From contig KE993502.1 in the NCBI GenBank assembly GCA_000466585.1, forward strand, positions 202,277 through 266,276: a stretch of 64,000 nucleotides of DNA, read 5' to 3'. The position numbers and the translations under genes are program-made. Below, piece by piece: positions 9,837 through 18,612 of the stretch. Origin of the DNA: Clostridiales bacterium oral taxon 876 str. F0540. GTDB taxonomy: Bacteria > Bacillota > Clostridia > Clostridiales > Clostridiaceae. Position 1 is the first letter of the stretch, and every line of letters starts with the position of its first letter. Below the pieces are notes generated by a model. That model did no database searches. It saw nothing but the letters and a program-made list of their open reading frames with translations, and was not told the origin of the DNA.

Positions 9837-11264
9837 TTATTTACTTTTACTAATTAAATCTACAATATTTATATGACTTTCTACCATACAGTTTCTATTA
9901 TATATCTCCATATAAAGCCAATTAAATAAATCCTCCGAAAAAATGCTATATTCACTATTTATAGAACTATTGTGCCATAATATAGTTAATATTCCTCCAT
10001 AACTTTCAGTTTTATTCATTAAGTCGATAATGTAGGCTTTAGCTTCCTCAAAATCAAGATTCATATAATGAAGCAATGTTCCATCCATAATATTTAAGGG
10101 AATTTCCCACACTGAACTTACTCTATCCTCAGATAAGATATACGGCTTATAAGGATAACAATAGGAAGCTTTAAAACCTGCAACCTGTGGATAACCAAAA
10201 GTTGTATCATAAATAAAAGAGAACTTTTCTTGAATACACCATGTTTTTCTTGCATCGAAAGAAAGATAGTGCTGTCTCGCTCCCTTTGGATTGAATCTAA
10301 GAATACTATTAAACGAATTTATTTGTTTGCCAAATGCATTTATATTATTACAGGTATTTAATCCAGGATGGATGCCTACCTCGCAACCATAGCTAAATAT
10401 CTTGTTTATTAGTTTTTTAATTTCTTTACTTTTCAGCTTATAAATACTGTTATCAGACATAAAATAAAAACTTGATTTAAAGCCCAGCTTATTTTCCAAA
10501 TTAAGTATTTGATCAAAAGTATCATATATATCTTTTTTGTTAAACATTTTCACTTTAATATATTCTTTAAATCTATAAAGGAATTCTTTAATATTTCTTC
10601 TCTTAATAAGAATATAAAGTAATACTTTGATTTCTCTAGTTACTGTAGAATATTTTTTTACAATATCAACATCGTGAGAAAGAGATACAGCAAATCTCCT
10701 ATCTCCCCAATAATTTTTATTGTTTAGATTCAAATTAAAATTATTTTTAACTTCGTTAATTATGATTTCTAAAGTTTCGTTAATTATCAGTCTATTGATT
10801 AGATTCTCTCTATATAGCAGACTCTTCTGTATACAAAACCTTCCACGATCATCGTATTCATCCAGTACATATTCTTCATAAGCACTTAGAAAGAAAAATA
10901 TGGTTTGTATAATATCAATGTTAATATAAAGCTTTTCACTATTTTTTTCTATAAAATAGTCTATATCTTCTCTATAAAACAAAACAGGTAAACCATTATA
11001 CATACTAACTTTCTTAGGTATAGATTCAGCCTTTAAATATCCTGTTCCAAAAAGTTTTCCTTCAAAGATATGAACACTGTAATCTTTAAGAAATATGGTT
11101 TTTCCGTAGCTTATTATCAAATCATACTTTGAACTGTGAATAGAAGATTCACTTTTTGTTTTAACATCTATACAAATATTATAATTTTCAAACATTATTT
11201 CACTTGAGTACTTAATCTGTTTATGAAAATTTTCATTTTCATAAACTAAAAGTATTTTATTCAC
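9837..11264 (-). CDS. Polysaccharide deacetylase family protein (NodB-like) with N-terminal extension
   Basis: A 475-residue protein. Residues ~195-470 show a NodB-type carbohydrate esterase core: SHDVD (metal and base aspartates), a YGCEVGIHPGLNT segment in place of the usual H-x-x-x-H, RQHYLSFDA and LTILWHNSS near the C-terminus. The first ~190 residues are an uncharacterised domain often fused to this group. It could remove N- or O-acetyl groups from a sugar of the glycan, or act in the cytoplasm since no signal peptide is seen. I prefer the GTG at 11264, which has AAAGGTGAT directly upstream; the earlier GTG at 11279 has no ribosome site. It lies between two paralogous transferase-like genes. 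Confidence 0.75.
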   Translation of the reverse strand: MNKILLVYENENFHKQIKYSSEIMFENYNICIDVKTKSESSIHSSKYDLIISYGKTIFLKDYSVHIFEGKLFGTGYLKAESIPKKVSMYNGLPVLFYREDIDYFIEKNSEKLYINIDIIQTIFFFLSAYEEYVLDEYDDRGRFCIQKSLLYRENLINRLIINETLEIIINEVKNNFNLNLNNKNYWGDRRFAVSLSHDVDIVKKYSTVTREIKVLLYILIKRRNIKEFLYRFKEYIKVKMFNKKDIYDTFDQILNLENKLGFKSSFYFMSDNSIYKLKSKEIKKLINKIFSYGCEVGIHPGLNTCNNINAFGKQINSFNSILRFNPKGARQHYLSFDARKTWCIQEKFSFIYDTTFGYPQVAGFKASYCYPYKPYILSEDRVSSVWEIPLNIMDGTLLHYMNLDFEEAKAYIIDLMNKTESYGGILTILWHNSSINSEYSIFSEDLFNWLYMEIYNRNCMVESHINIVDLISKSK

Positions 11265-11268
11265 CGCA

Positions 11269-12984
11269 TCACCTTTCACTTACATTAATTAATTCAATAA
11301 TACGATCTGTTACCTTACCATCTATCTTATAAAAATTATTAACTATGTAATCCAGACGATAAGCATACAGTATGTCTTCCCCATTTACATATACCCTCTT
11401 TACCGTTTCAACTATATCTTCCCATGTTCTTGCTGAATAGGATACCCCATCTTTTATAAAATTTCCTTCATCATTATACTTTGGCATAACAATACATATA
11501 GAAGGCTTATTAAAAATCGCTCCCTCAACTATTACAGTAGAATGAACACTAACAATTATGTCACTCCACTTTATCATAGAATATATATCTCCATCCTTCA
11601 ATATACTTACATTTTTTATATTATATTCGCTTACTAACTGCTTATATAAACCTTCGTGTTTATCTGAGGGGTGCAGCTTTATAACAAGTTCATAATTTAA
11701 ATATAGATTATTAAGAGCTTCAAACAATATCTTAGTTGCAGGCTCGAGCAAATCCTTAATATACTGAGTCGCATATAAAATCCTTATAGTTGATTTATCT
11801 TCTTGTATATTATTATTTACTCTCTCTCGAAGTAAGTCTGTCCTAACTTGTCCAACAACTTTTGTATTGTTATAATTATAGATGTTTGTACAATTTTTAA
11901 GAACCTTTTTATACTTTTCACCCCATAAAAAAGTCATGTCCGGAATCAATTTATTTTGATTTTTGCAATTAACAATATAAGATGGACTGTATTCATTTAT
12001 AATTCCATGCTGAACAGCAAAAGCTTTTATGCCTAATATCTTTGCAGCAGTAATAAAACATCTTCCTCTATCCCCTTCACCTGCAATTAGGCACTTTTTA
12101 ATCTTAAAGTATTTCATGAAATTTTCAGCACACAATATTTCCTGCGCATATGACTCATATTCACCCTTTATATCTTTAAAAATATGATTTATCATCACTT
12201 GGTTCAGGTTGAACCCTCTATAGCGATAATCGATCCTATTTAATAGTCCTAATTTATTCGTAATTTTCCTTTGCTTTAGTAGCTTTACCCCTCTAACTCG
12301 CTTGTATAAAGAAAATAGTTCAAACGGAACATATTCTTCTTTATAAACAATAGATTTTGTCAAATGCTCATTACTATTTAAAAGCTGAAGATTTAACAGG
12401 TTGTAATGTGATTTAAGTCTATCAACAACTAAACCTAATTGAGTATCATAATATAAATCCCCATCTTCTGATTCAATCTTATTTATATCAGCTGAGTGAC
12501 TAACAACTAAAAATCTATCTTTATCCCTATTTATTAATAATTTTACTAAAGCCCTTAAAGATTTAGCACTCCTAAAAAAATACTTAAATATATATTTATA
12601 GCTTTTTGAAACTTTATTATTACCCTCTAGTAGGCTGGATTTAATATTAAATATTGATTCCGTAACTATATTTAGATTAGCATCATCTGTATATATTTCT
12701 ATACTATCAAATTTATTCATGATTGAATCTATGACATTAATAATAAAAATATAATTTTTTATTTGCTCATATATTGATGGTCTAACAAAATAGTACATTT
12801 TAATATTTTCAACCTCATATAGATCATCAATCCCAAATCCTTCTATTTGTTGATTTTCTATAAAAGTTAAGAACTTAAAAGCTTCCTGATTGATATTAAT
12901 TTTCTGCAGAAATTTAGTTATATCTTCTTTTTGGCTATCAATAAACAATGTGAATAGAGAATTAATATAGTATAGCTTAACCAT
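11269..12984 (-). CDS. Putative GT-B glycosyltransferase with HP motif, paralogue B
   Basis: A 571-residue paralogue of 8094-9821. The two share the N-terminal domain (for example IKMYYFVRPSIYEQIKNY against the equivalent stretch in copy A) and all C-terminal motifs: AGEGDRGRCF, AVQHGIINEYSP, FLWGEKYKK, VVGQVRTDLLRE, ILYATQYIKDLLEPA, KLHPSD and SVHSTVIVEGA. Divergence is high enough to suggest an old duplication or two acquisitions with separate specificities, not a recent copy. Likely cytosolic, adding a residue to a lipid-linked acceptor. Its TGA overlaps the leader of the deacetylase gene, and the FemAB-like gene upstream ends two bases before its ATG, so the four genes 8094-13976 are tightly coupled. 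Confidence 0.6.
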   Translation of the reverse strand: MVKLYYINSLFTLFIDSQKEDITKFLQKININQEAFKFLTFIENQQIEGFGIDDLYEVENIKMYYFVRPSIYEQIKNYIFIINVIDSIMNKFDSIEIYTDDANLNIVTESIFNIKSSLLEGNNKVSKSYKYIFKYFFRSAKSLRALVKLLINRDKDRFLVVSHSADINKIESEDGDLYYDTQLGLVVDRLKSHYNLLNLQLLNSNEHLTKSIVYKEEYVPFELFSLYKRVRGVKLLKQRKITNKLGLLNRIDYRYRGFNLNQVMINHIFKDIKGEYESYAQEILCAENFMKYFKIKKCLIAGEGDRGRCFITAAKILGIKAFAVQHGIINEYSPSYIVNCKNQNKLIPDMTFLWGEKYKKVLKNCTNIYNYNNTKVVGQVRTDLLRERVNNNIQEDKSTIRILYATQYIKDLLEPATKILFEALNNLYLNYELVIKLHPSDKHEGLYKQLVSEYNIKNVSILKDGDIYSMIKWSDIIVSVHSTVIVEGAIFNKPSICIVMPKYNDEGNFIKDGVSYSARTWEDIVETVKRVYVNGEDILYAYRLDYIVNNFYKIDGKVTDRIIELINVSER

Positions 12985-12986
12985 CC

Positions 12987-13976
12987 CTAATAACCTGCCT
13001 TTAGTAATAACTTGCCGTACTTTCTTAAATCATTTTTTATATTAGAAGCTATAGAATTATCTTTTGTTATATTAAAAAACCGCATTTGCTTAGCACCGAA
13101 GCTCCTAAAAACATGTTCAATATTAGGAATAATTGACCCCTCAAAATCAAACTTCTTGGAAACTCTTGAAGCGAATTCAATAGCCTCATATATGGTTAAA
13201 TACATTGCACCGCTATTTTTATATAAAGGATTATATCCTCCCAGTAGGTAATAAGCTGTGTTTGAATCAAAGACTAAGTACAATACAGAGTGCAGGTTAT
13301 TATCCCGGTCAATGCAAAAAAACTTTTGGGAAGCACTACTTTTACTAAGCGTCATGTCTAAGTTGTTAAACCACTCATATGAGAAAGGTATTCTTAAATT
13401 TTGCCTACTAAACGTATTACTAACTAAATCATATAATTGTTTATTCGAAAAGTTCTTTGAAAAACAAAGATTACACCTTGCTTTTTTTATGACAGACTTT
13501 GTTTTATCCAATAAATTTGCGTCAACTATCGTTAAATCAGTAATATCATCTATAACATATGTATATCTTGTAAATTCATTATAGCCTTTCCACATAAATG
13601 GCATCCAGTTAGTAAAATTATAATGAAAGCTTACATTAAAACCCTTAACCTTCGGTATATTATTAACTATTTCACCTATTATATCCTTTTCCTTACTGAT
13701 TCTTTTTACATATTTCATTTCAGAAAAATCAGATAACAATATTCCTAGAGTCTGAGTTAATTTTGGCATTACTATATTATTTTTATCATAGACAATAGGC
13801 ATTCCTGCAATGAGCTTATCCGACTTATCGAAACACCCTAATATTTTATAATCACAGCCAACTGAATTAAGCCAAATTGTTTTTGAAAATATACTTCCCT
13901 GAGGAGATTTATCCACGAATTCATCCCACATTTTGTAATCTGCTTGCGAAACATTAGCAATTTTATAATTAGACAT
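12987..13976 (-). CDS. FemAB/GNAT-fold acyltransferase-like protein A
   Basis: A 329-residue protein whose architecture resembles the GNAT-type FemAB family seen in polysaccharide clusters: an N-terminal half with a Trp-Asp region (MWDEFVDKSPQGSIFSK) and a C-terminal GNAT-like half with SVLYLVFDSNTAYYLLGGYNP and MYLTIYEAIEFA ending in FDFEGS. Such proteins transfer acyl or aminoacyl groups to sugar amines or peptides; the acyl donor here is unknown. The ATG at 13976 has GGAG 7 bases upstream; an in-frame GTG at 13982 is too close to it. The gene heads the transferase/deacetylase block, which suggests it modifies the same sugar. Confidence 0.65.
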   Translation of the reverse strand: MSNYKIANVSQADYKMWDEFVDKSPQGSIFSKTIWLNSVGCDYKILGCFDKSDKLIAGMPIVYDKNNIVMPKLTQTLGILLSDFSEMKYVKRISKEKDIIGEIVNNIPKVKGFNVSFHYNFTNWMPFMWKGYNEFTRYTYVIDDITDLTIVDANLLDKTKSVIKKARCNLCFSKNFSNKQLYDLVSNTFSRQNLRIPFSYEWFNNLDMTLSKSSASQKFFCIDRDNNLHSVLYLVFDSNTAYYLLGGYNPLYKNSGAMYLTIYEAIEFASRVSKKFDFEGSIIPNIEHVFRSFGAKQMRFFNITKDNSIASNIKNDLRKYGKLLLKAGY

Positions 13977-13996
13977 ATACACTCCTAATAATTATT

Positions 13997-14740
13997 TTAT
14001 TGGTTCTCAAGCAACTGTTCAAAAGGAACATCTCTAAGCAGCTTAGCTGGATTTCCGGCAACTACTTTCTTGCTCTCCACATCTTTCGTAACAACACTGC
14101 CCGCAGCAACAAACCCCTCTTCATTAATTACCTTGCCAGGTAAAATTGTTGCTTGAGCGCCTATTCTTCCGCCTTTTTTAATTGTAACCCCTTTAAACTT
14201 CCCGAATCTTTCCTTGGATCTTGCCGCAAAGTTATCATTTGAAGTTACTACACCAGGAGCTATAAAAACGTAATCCTCAAGTTTAGAATAAGCTGTTATA
14301 TAGGCATTTGTTTCTAATTTGCAACTTGATCCTATTTCACTGAAATTTTCAATTGCTACACCTCTTCCTACAATAGTTTTACTTCCTATCGTTACATTTT
14401 CTCGTATTGTAGAAAGGTCAGCAACTAATGTTTTTTCTCCTATTATACATCCGCAATATATAATGACACCTGCACCAATTAGGCACCCATCACCTATTTC
14501 AGCAGGTAATTGTTTTTCTTCACTTTTAAAAATACTGTTTACAGCCCTCATTGGTTCCTTGCCTATAACTGTATTATCATCTATTCTGACGTTATGTCCA
14601 ATTTTGGTACCCTTCCTTATAACAACATTATGGCCAATTACACAATTTTCCCCAATTTCTACATTTTCCTCTATCACACTAAACTTTCCTATAGAAACGT
14701 TAGCACCTACTTTTGAATCAACAGAAATAAAACTCTCCAT
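13997..14740 (-). CDS. Left-handed beta-helix (hexapeptide repeat) sugar acyltransferase
   Basis: A 247-residue protein built of hexapeptide repeats, for example IGKFSVIEENVEIGENCVIG, IGHNVVIRKGTKIG and, after a short insertion at residues ~68-82, a second run ending GRIGAQATILPGKVI and VVAGNPAKLLRDVP. The family uses acetyl-CoA to N- or O-acetylate nucleotide sugars (WbpD, PglD, NeuD types). It lies directly downstream of a WbpB-like oxidoreductase, so N-acetylation at C3 of a UDP-2-acetamido-3-amino-uronate is a reasonable inference; acting as the N-acetyltransferase of the legionaminate route is an alternative. It is longer than typical WbpD proteins. GGAGAGTTAGTT precedes the ATG. Confidence 0.82.
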   Translation of the reverse strand: MESFISVDSKVGANVSIGKFSVIEENVEIGENCVIGHNVVIRKGTKIGHNVRIDDNTVIGKEPMRAVNSIFKSEEKQLPAEIGDGCLIGAGVIIYCGCIIGEKTLVADLSTIRENVTIGSKTIVGRGVAIENFSEIGSSCKLETNAYITAYSKLEDYVFIAPGVVTSNDNFAARSKERFGKFKGVTIKKGGRIGAQATILPGKVINEEGFVAAGSVVTKDVESKKVVAGNPAKLLRDVPFEQLLENQ

Positions 14741-14765
14741 AACTAACTCTCCATTTCAATTTAAA

Positions 14766-15866
14766 TTATTTATTCCTTATTCCAATCATATCTAGAGTAG
14801 AGAAATCTTCTAACGGAAACTTTACTGGCAATCCAGTTAATCTTGACTTATAGGCAGCTAATATTATTGACATTCCCTTCTTTCCTTCTTCTCCATTTAC
14901 TAATGGCTCTCTGTTTTTCTTTATTGAATCAATCATATCGTTAAATAGAGGTATATGTCCATATCCATAAACTGAATCCGGATCTGCTTCCTGAGCTTTT
15001 AATATACTGTTTTCACTATCATTTCTATCAGCAAACCTCCATGTTTCAATCTTGTTAACTGCCAAACCACCTATACTTACAGTGCCGCTTTCACCAAAAA
15101 TGCTTAAAGTTTCTTCTAAATTTTTAGGAAAAACACAGGCGCTTCCTTCAACAATCCCTATAGCACCATTTTTAAATCTAATAATGATAGCACCAAAGTC
15201 CTCAGCTTCTATATCTCTTAAAAAAGTATCACATTGAGAGTAAACCGTATCTATTTCTCCTCCCAGCATCCATTGAAGCAAATCGATATTATGAATACAT
15301 TGATTCATTAATGTTCCTCCGTCTAATCTCCATGTGCCTCTCCACTGAGCCTGATGGTAATAGCTCATGTTTCTATTCCAAAGTATTCTGGCTGTACCGT
15401 TTATAAGCCTTCCAAACCTATTATTTTCAACAGCTCTTCTTAACTCCTGAATTGAATTGTTAAATCTATTTTGGTGGCTTACACAAAGTTTTACATCATT
15501 TTTTCTGGCACATTCAATCATTCTATCAGCATCACTTATAGACAAAGCCATTGGTTTTTCTACAATTACATGTTTTCCATTAGACATACAATAAATAGCT
15601 ATTTCGGGATGGTATCCGCTCTCTGTAGCTATAGTTACTACATCTATATCAATATCTTTAATCATTTTTTTATAGTCTGTATAAATTTTAACATCACATT
15701 CTTTATTTAAATGAGACAAATATTCCTTCTTTCTTGTCTCAGCATTTTCTTCTATTAAATCACACAAACCAACAAGCTCTGCTTCTTCATAATTTTTTAA
15801 GATAGCTTCTACATGCTTATAAGAAATTCTACCGCATCCTATAATTGCAAACCTCAATTTTTTCAC
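14766..15866 (-). CDS. Gfo/Idh/MocA oxidoreductase, WlbA/WbpB-like
   Basis: A 366-residue NAD(P)-dependent sugar dehydrogenase. The N-terminal Rossmann motif FAIIGCGRISYKH, the EKPMALS catalytic lysine stretch and the substrate-side WNRNMSYYHQAQWRGTWRLDGG...NQCIHNIDLLQWMLG closely recall WlbA/WbpB, which oxidise C3 of UDP-GlcNAcA. Together with a WbpA-like dehydrogenase (25877), a WbpE-like aminotransferase (30457), the hexapeptide acyltransferase next door and the 2-epimerase (4151), this would complete a route to UDP-ManNAc3NAcA. The GTG at 15866 has AAGGGGTG 6 bases upstream and is preferred to the GTG at 15875. First substantial gene of its operon, with a promoter-like site at 15963-15990. 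Confidence 0.8.
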   Translation of the reverse strand: MKKLRFAIIGCGRISYKHVEAILKNYEEAELVGLCDLIEENAETRKKEYLSHLNKECDVKIYTDYKKMIKDIDIDVVTIATESGYHPEIAIYCMSNGKHVIVEKPMALSISDADRMIECARKNDVKLCVSHQNRFNNSIQELRRAVENNRFGRLINGTARILWNRNMSYYHQAQWRGTWRLDGGTLMNQCIHNIDLLQWMLGGEIDTVYSQCDTFLRDIEAEDFGAIIIRFKNGAIGIVEGSACVFPKNLEETLSIFGESGTVSIGGLAVNKIETWRFADRNDSENSILKAQEADPDSVYGYGHIPLFNDMIDSIKKNREPLVNGEEGKKGMSIILAAYKSRLTGLPVKFPLEDFSTLDMIGIRNK

Positions 15867-15884
15867 AAAAAACACCCCTTAGTT

Positions 15885-15947
15885 TTATGAATTTGCTTTA
15901 ACAATAATTTTTCTATTTAATTCATTATTTTTATCCAATTTTATCAT
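15885..15947 (-). CDS. Possible 20-codon leader ORF
   Basis: Between the promoter-like site and the WbpB-like gene lies ATG (15947) with AGAGAGGAACA immediately upstream, opening a 20-codon frame (MIKLDKNNELNRKIIVKANS) that ends in TAA at 15885, 19 bases before the downstream GTG start. The spacing and ribosome site are good, but the frame is short and may be chance or a remnant. If translated it could couple or attenuate expression of the second polysaccharide operon. No homologue is known to me. Confidence 0.35.
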   Translation of the reverse strand: MIKLDKNNELNRKIIVKANS

Positions 15948-15962
15948 TGTTCCTCTCTAACT

Positions 15963-15990
15963 ATTTTACATCATTTTTAAAATTAATCAA
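15963..15990 (-). promoter_or_regulatory. Candidate sigma-A promoter of the second polysaccharide operon
   Basis: On the minus strand TTGATT (15990-15985) and TAAAAT (15968-15963) are separated by 16 bases. The site lies just after the terminator that closes the flippase gene and before the small frame and the oxidoreductase gene, where a new promoter is needed. Only moderate matches to consensus in AT-rich DNA. Confidence 0.4.
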
Positions 15991-16016
15991 CTTTTAAGTT
16001 GAAAAACATAAAATGA

Positions 16017-16052
16017 AAGAGCAGACATTTGATTAGTTTAATGTCTGCTCTT
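16017..16052 (-). terminator. Hairpin terminator at the end of the legionaminate/flippase operon
   Basis: A perfect 13-bp stem (AAGAGCAGACATT paired with AATGTCTGCTCTT) with a 10-base loop overlaps the stop codon of the flippase gene; on the minus strand it is followed by TCATTTTATG, a fairly T-rich but imperfect tract. It separates the legionaminate operon from the next one. Confidence 0.7.
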
Positions 16053-17462
16053 AAAGAATCCTAATGATATTTTATTTTTTATTACATAAATCACTGATAA
16101 AAAGCTTAGCATTATAATAATGTATCTGATTATCCAGAAAGATTTGAAGGTATAAAACAATAACGCTACAAGGGATATAAACGCAATACTTAAAATAAAA
16201 TATCTTGTCTCAAACAGCGTTCCTTTAGATAAAATCTGAGCAATAACATAATGGTAAATAAAAAGTATAATATAAGAAATTAGTGTAGTATATGCACCTG
16301 CAACGTAACCATATTTAGGTATTAAGATTAAATTTAAAAGTATATTTAAAAAACCAGATAAAAAAGTACCTATCGATATTAAATAAGTCTTCTTTAGATA
16401 AAATTCGTAGTTAACGGGCAAACTATACAGAAAAACAAAGAAATATGAAATCATTATTATTGGGATTAATTTTAGCCCTTCCCAAAAACCTTTACTGGAC
16501 ATTAGCATAACTAATTCTGGAGATACAAATATCAACAAACTCGATATTATAGAAAATAATATTATATAATACTTCATCTTCTGCTTTATTTCTGAAATAT
16601 TATTCTTATCCATTTGCTCAAAAAACCATGGTACCCAAGCCTTATTAGTTGAAGCCCATACAAGGCTAACAATCATTCCGATATTGTACGCAAAGCTGTA
16701 TATTCCAGTTGCACCAAATCCAATATACTTCTTTATTAAAATTCTATCGAATTGAGCCAAAATTAACCCTGAAACACTATGAGGTATTAAAGGCAAAGAT
16801 AGAGCTAATGCATATTTCCAGTATTTAATATTGATTAGTTTTTTGCCTTTTATTATAACTAGTGCAAATAGAACTATTCCATAAGCACTCGTAACAATAA
16901 ATCCTCCTCCGATTCTTCCAATGTACTTGTTATTAGTTAAGCTCAGAATCAATATTATTGAAAGTATAACATTAAGTATAGTGCTGCTGATTGAAATAAA
17001 TAGATACTTTTTATATTGATATTCTATAGTATATTTAGTGCTTACATAATCTACAACGTAAGCAAAGAAACTTTGAAAAATCAGTATCATTATCAGATTA
17101 ACCGGAAGTTGAGTACCATAAGCCAAACCGTTTCTAAAAATATATCCTAAAATGGCTGCTGCACTTAGTGAAATAGTGCTTAAAAAAAGTACAGATGATA
17201 AATAGCCATCATAGTCCTCTTGAAAATCATGTTTAGCTTTTGTTACACTTGAAGCCAATCCTAAACTTATTATATACATAAATGTTGACTGCCACGTTGC
17301 ATATAAGTTTACTACACCATAATTATTAGTATCTAACAATCTTGTGAATATTGGTATAGTGATAAAAGATATCCCCTGAAGAAAAAAATTGCCAACAGTA
17401 TACCATAATCCACTTTTTATTAGTGTACTATTGGAAACTTTGTTTATAATAGTTTTAATCAT
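16038..17462 (-). CDS. wzx: Wzx-type oligosaccharide flippase (MATE/MOP superfamily)
   Basis: A 474-residue protein with about 14 hydrophobic segments and the usual N-terminal signature of polysaccharide flippases: GLWYTVGNFFLQGISFITIPIFTRLLD, then YGVVNLYATW. The family moves undecaprenyl-linked repeat units across the membrane for polymerisation. It is the last gene of the operon that makes the nonulosonic acid and lies 8 bases after legC, so the sugar made by that operon is likely part of the flipped unit. The ATG at 17462 has AAAGGAAAA about 13 bases upstream, a weak spacing. Confidence 0.9.
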   Translation of the reverse strand: MIKTIINKVSNSTLIKSGLWYTVGNFFLQGISFITIPIFTRLLDTNNYGVVNLYATWQSTFMYIISLGLASSVTKAKHDFQEDYDGYLSSVLFLSTISLSAAAILGYIFRNGLAYGTQLPVNLIMILIFQSFFAYVVDYVSTKYTIEYQYKKYLFISISSTILNVILSIILILSLTNNKYIGRIGGGFIVTSAYGIVLFALVIIKGKKLINIKYWKYALALSLPLIPHSVSGLILAQFDRILIKKYIGFGATGIYSFAYNIGMIVSLVWASTNKAWVPWFFEQMDKNNISEIKQKMKYYIILFSIISSLLIFVSPELVMLMSSKGFWEGLKLIPIIMISYFFVFLYSLPVNYEFYLKKTYLISIGTFLSGFLNILLNLILIPKYGYVAGAYTTLISYIILFIYHYVIAQILSKGTLFETRYFILSIAFISLVALLFYTFKSFWIIRYIIIMLSFLSVIYVIKNKISLGFFKSRH

Positions 17463-17470
17463 ATATATAT

Positions 17471-18580
17471 TTATTTTCCTTTCGCAAGTTCCCTTATAGA
17501 CTCACAAACCAGTTCTATGTCTTTATGTGTTAAACCTACTGAACTTGGCAAGTTAATACCTTTACTATACAATTCTGTTGTTGTTTCCAAGTCACCGTAG
17601 CTGCACATTCTATAAGGCGGCATATCGTGAATTGGCATGAAGAATGGCCTGGATTCTATCCCCTTCTCCTTTAGTTTCATGATTAATTCATCTCTTGTTA
17701 TTCCGTATTGGTCCTCAACAACTACAGAATAAAGCCAAAAACAGTTTTTAGCCCACTGTTTCTCTACTGGTACGGTTATCCCCTTGATATCACTTAAACA
17801 TTTATTATAGTGTTCTGCATTATTTATTTTTATCTTCAAAAATTCTTGTATATTTTCTAATTGTGCTACACCAAAAGCAGCAAGTAGATTAGGCATTCTA
17901 AAATTATAACCTACTTCTGGATGATAAAATGCCTTATTCTCCAGCACTACCTTTGTTTGAGTAGATAAAAACTTTGCTCTATCAGCGTACTCTTCATTAT
18001 TAGATACAAGCATGCCGCCTGCTCCAGTAGTTATTAGTTTATTTCCATTAAAGCTATAACATCCAATATGACCAACTGTACCAACCTTAGCTCCCTTATA
18101 CTCAGAACCTAGGGCTTCGGTAGCATCCTCAATTACAAATAGATTATGCCTCTTAGCTATATCCATAATCATATCCATATCAGCCGGATGACCATATATA
18201 TGTACTGGTAATATAGCCTTTGTCTTTGGTGTAATTAGTTCTTCTATTTTCTCAGGATCCATTACATACGTATCTCTGCAAACATCAACAAATACAGGCG
18301 TAGCTCCTACATATTTTATTGCATTTACCGGCGATATAAACGTTAATGAAGGAACTATAACTTCATCTCCTTCACTTATACCCAGCGTAACCAAGGCAAG
18401 CTGTATTGCTGCTGTTCCATTCATTGTTACAACAGCTTTCTTAGCCTTCAAATATTCAGCAAATTTTATCTCAAAAAGATCTACATAGCTTCCAACTGAT
18501 GAAACCCAGCCTGTATCGATACAGTCCTTAACATACTTCCACTCATTACCTCTTATTTCAGGAATACTTAATGGTATCAT
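17471..18580 (-). CDS. legC: LegC-family aminotransferase (PLP, DegT/DnrJ/EryC1)
   Basis: A 369-residue DegT-family enzyme. Its sequence fits the LegC group, which aminates the 4-keto-6-deoxy sugar made by LegB to give a UDP- or GDP-4-amino-4,6-dideoxy-GlcNAc. Motifs: MNGTAAIQLALVTLG (PLP phosphate site), VIEDATEALGS with the cofactor aspartate, and SFNGNKLITTGAGGM with the Schiff-base lysine. AAGGAGGTATTTCT precedes the ATG. It sits directly downstream of legB in the same operon, which supports the assignment. Confidence 0.9.
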   Translation of the reverse strand: MIPLSIPEIRGNEWKYVKDCIDTGWVSSVGSYVDLFEIKFAEYLKAKKAVVTMNGTAAIQLALVTLGISEGDEVIVPSLTFISPVNAIKYVGATPVFVDVCRDTYVMDPEKIEELITPKTKAILPVHIYGHPADMDMIMDIAKRHNLFVIEDATEALGSEYKGAKVGTVGHIGCYSFNGNKLITTGAGGMLVSNNEEYADRAKFLSTQTKVVLENKAFYHPEVGYNFRMPNLLAAFGVAQLENIQEFLKIKINNAEHYNKCLSDIKGITVPVEKQWAKNCFWLYSVVVEDQYGITRDELIMKLKEKGIESRPFFMPIHDMPPYRMCSYGDLETTTELYSKGINLPSSVGLTHKDIELVCESIRELAKGK

Positions 18581-18612
18581 AGAAATACCTCCTTTAATTT
18601 TATTCTTTAGTA

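Noticed and set aside
14319..14795. 158-codon open frame on the plus strand
   Set aside because: It mirrors the repeats of the hexapeptide acyltransferase on the other strand.
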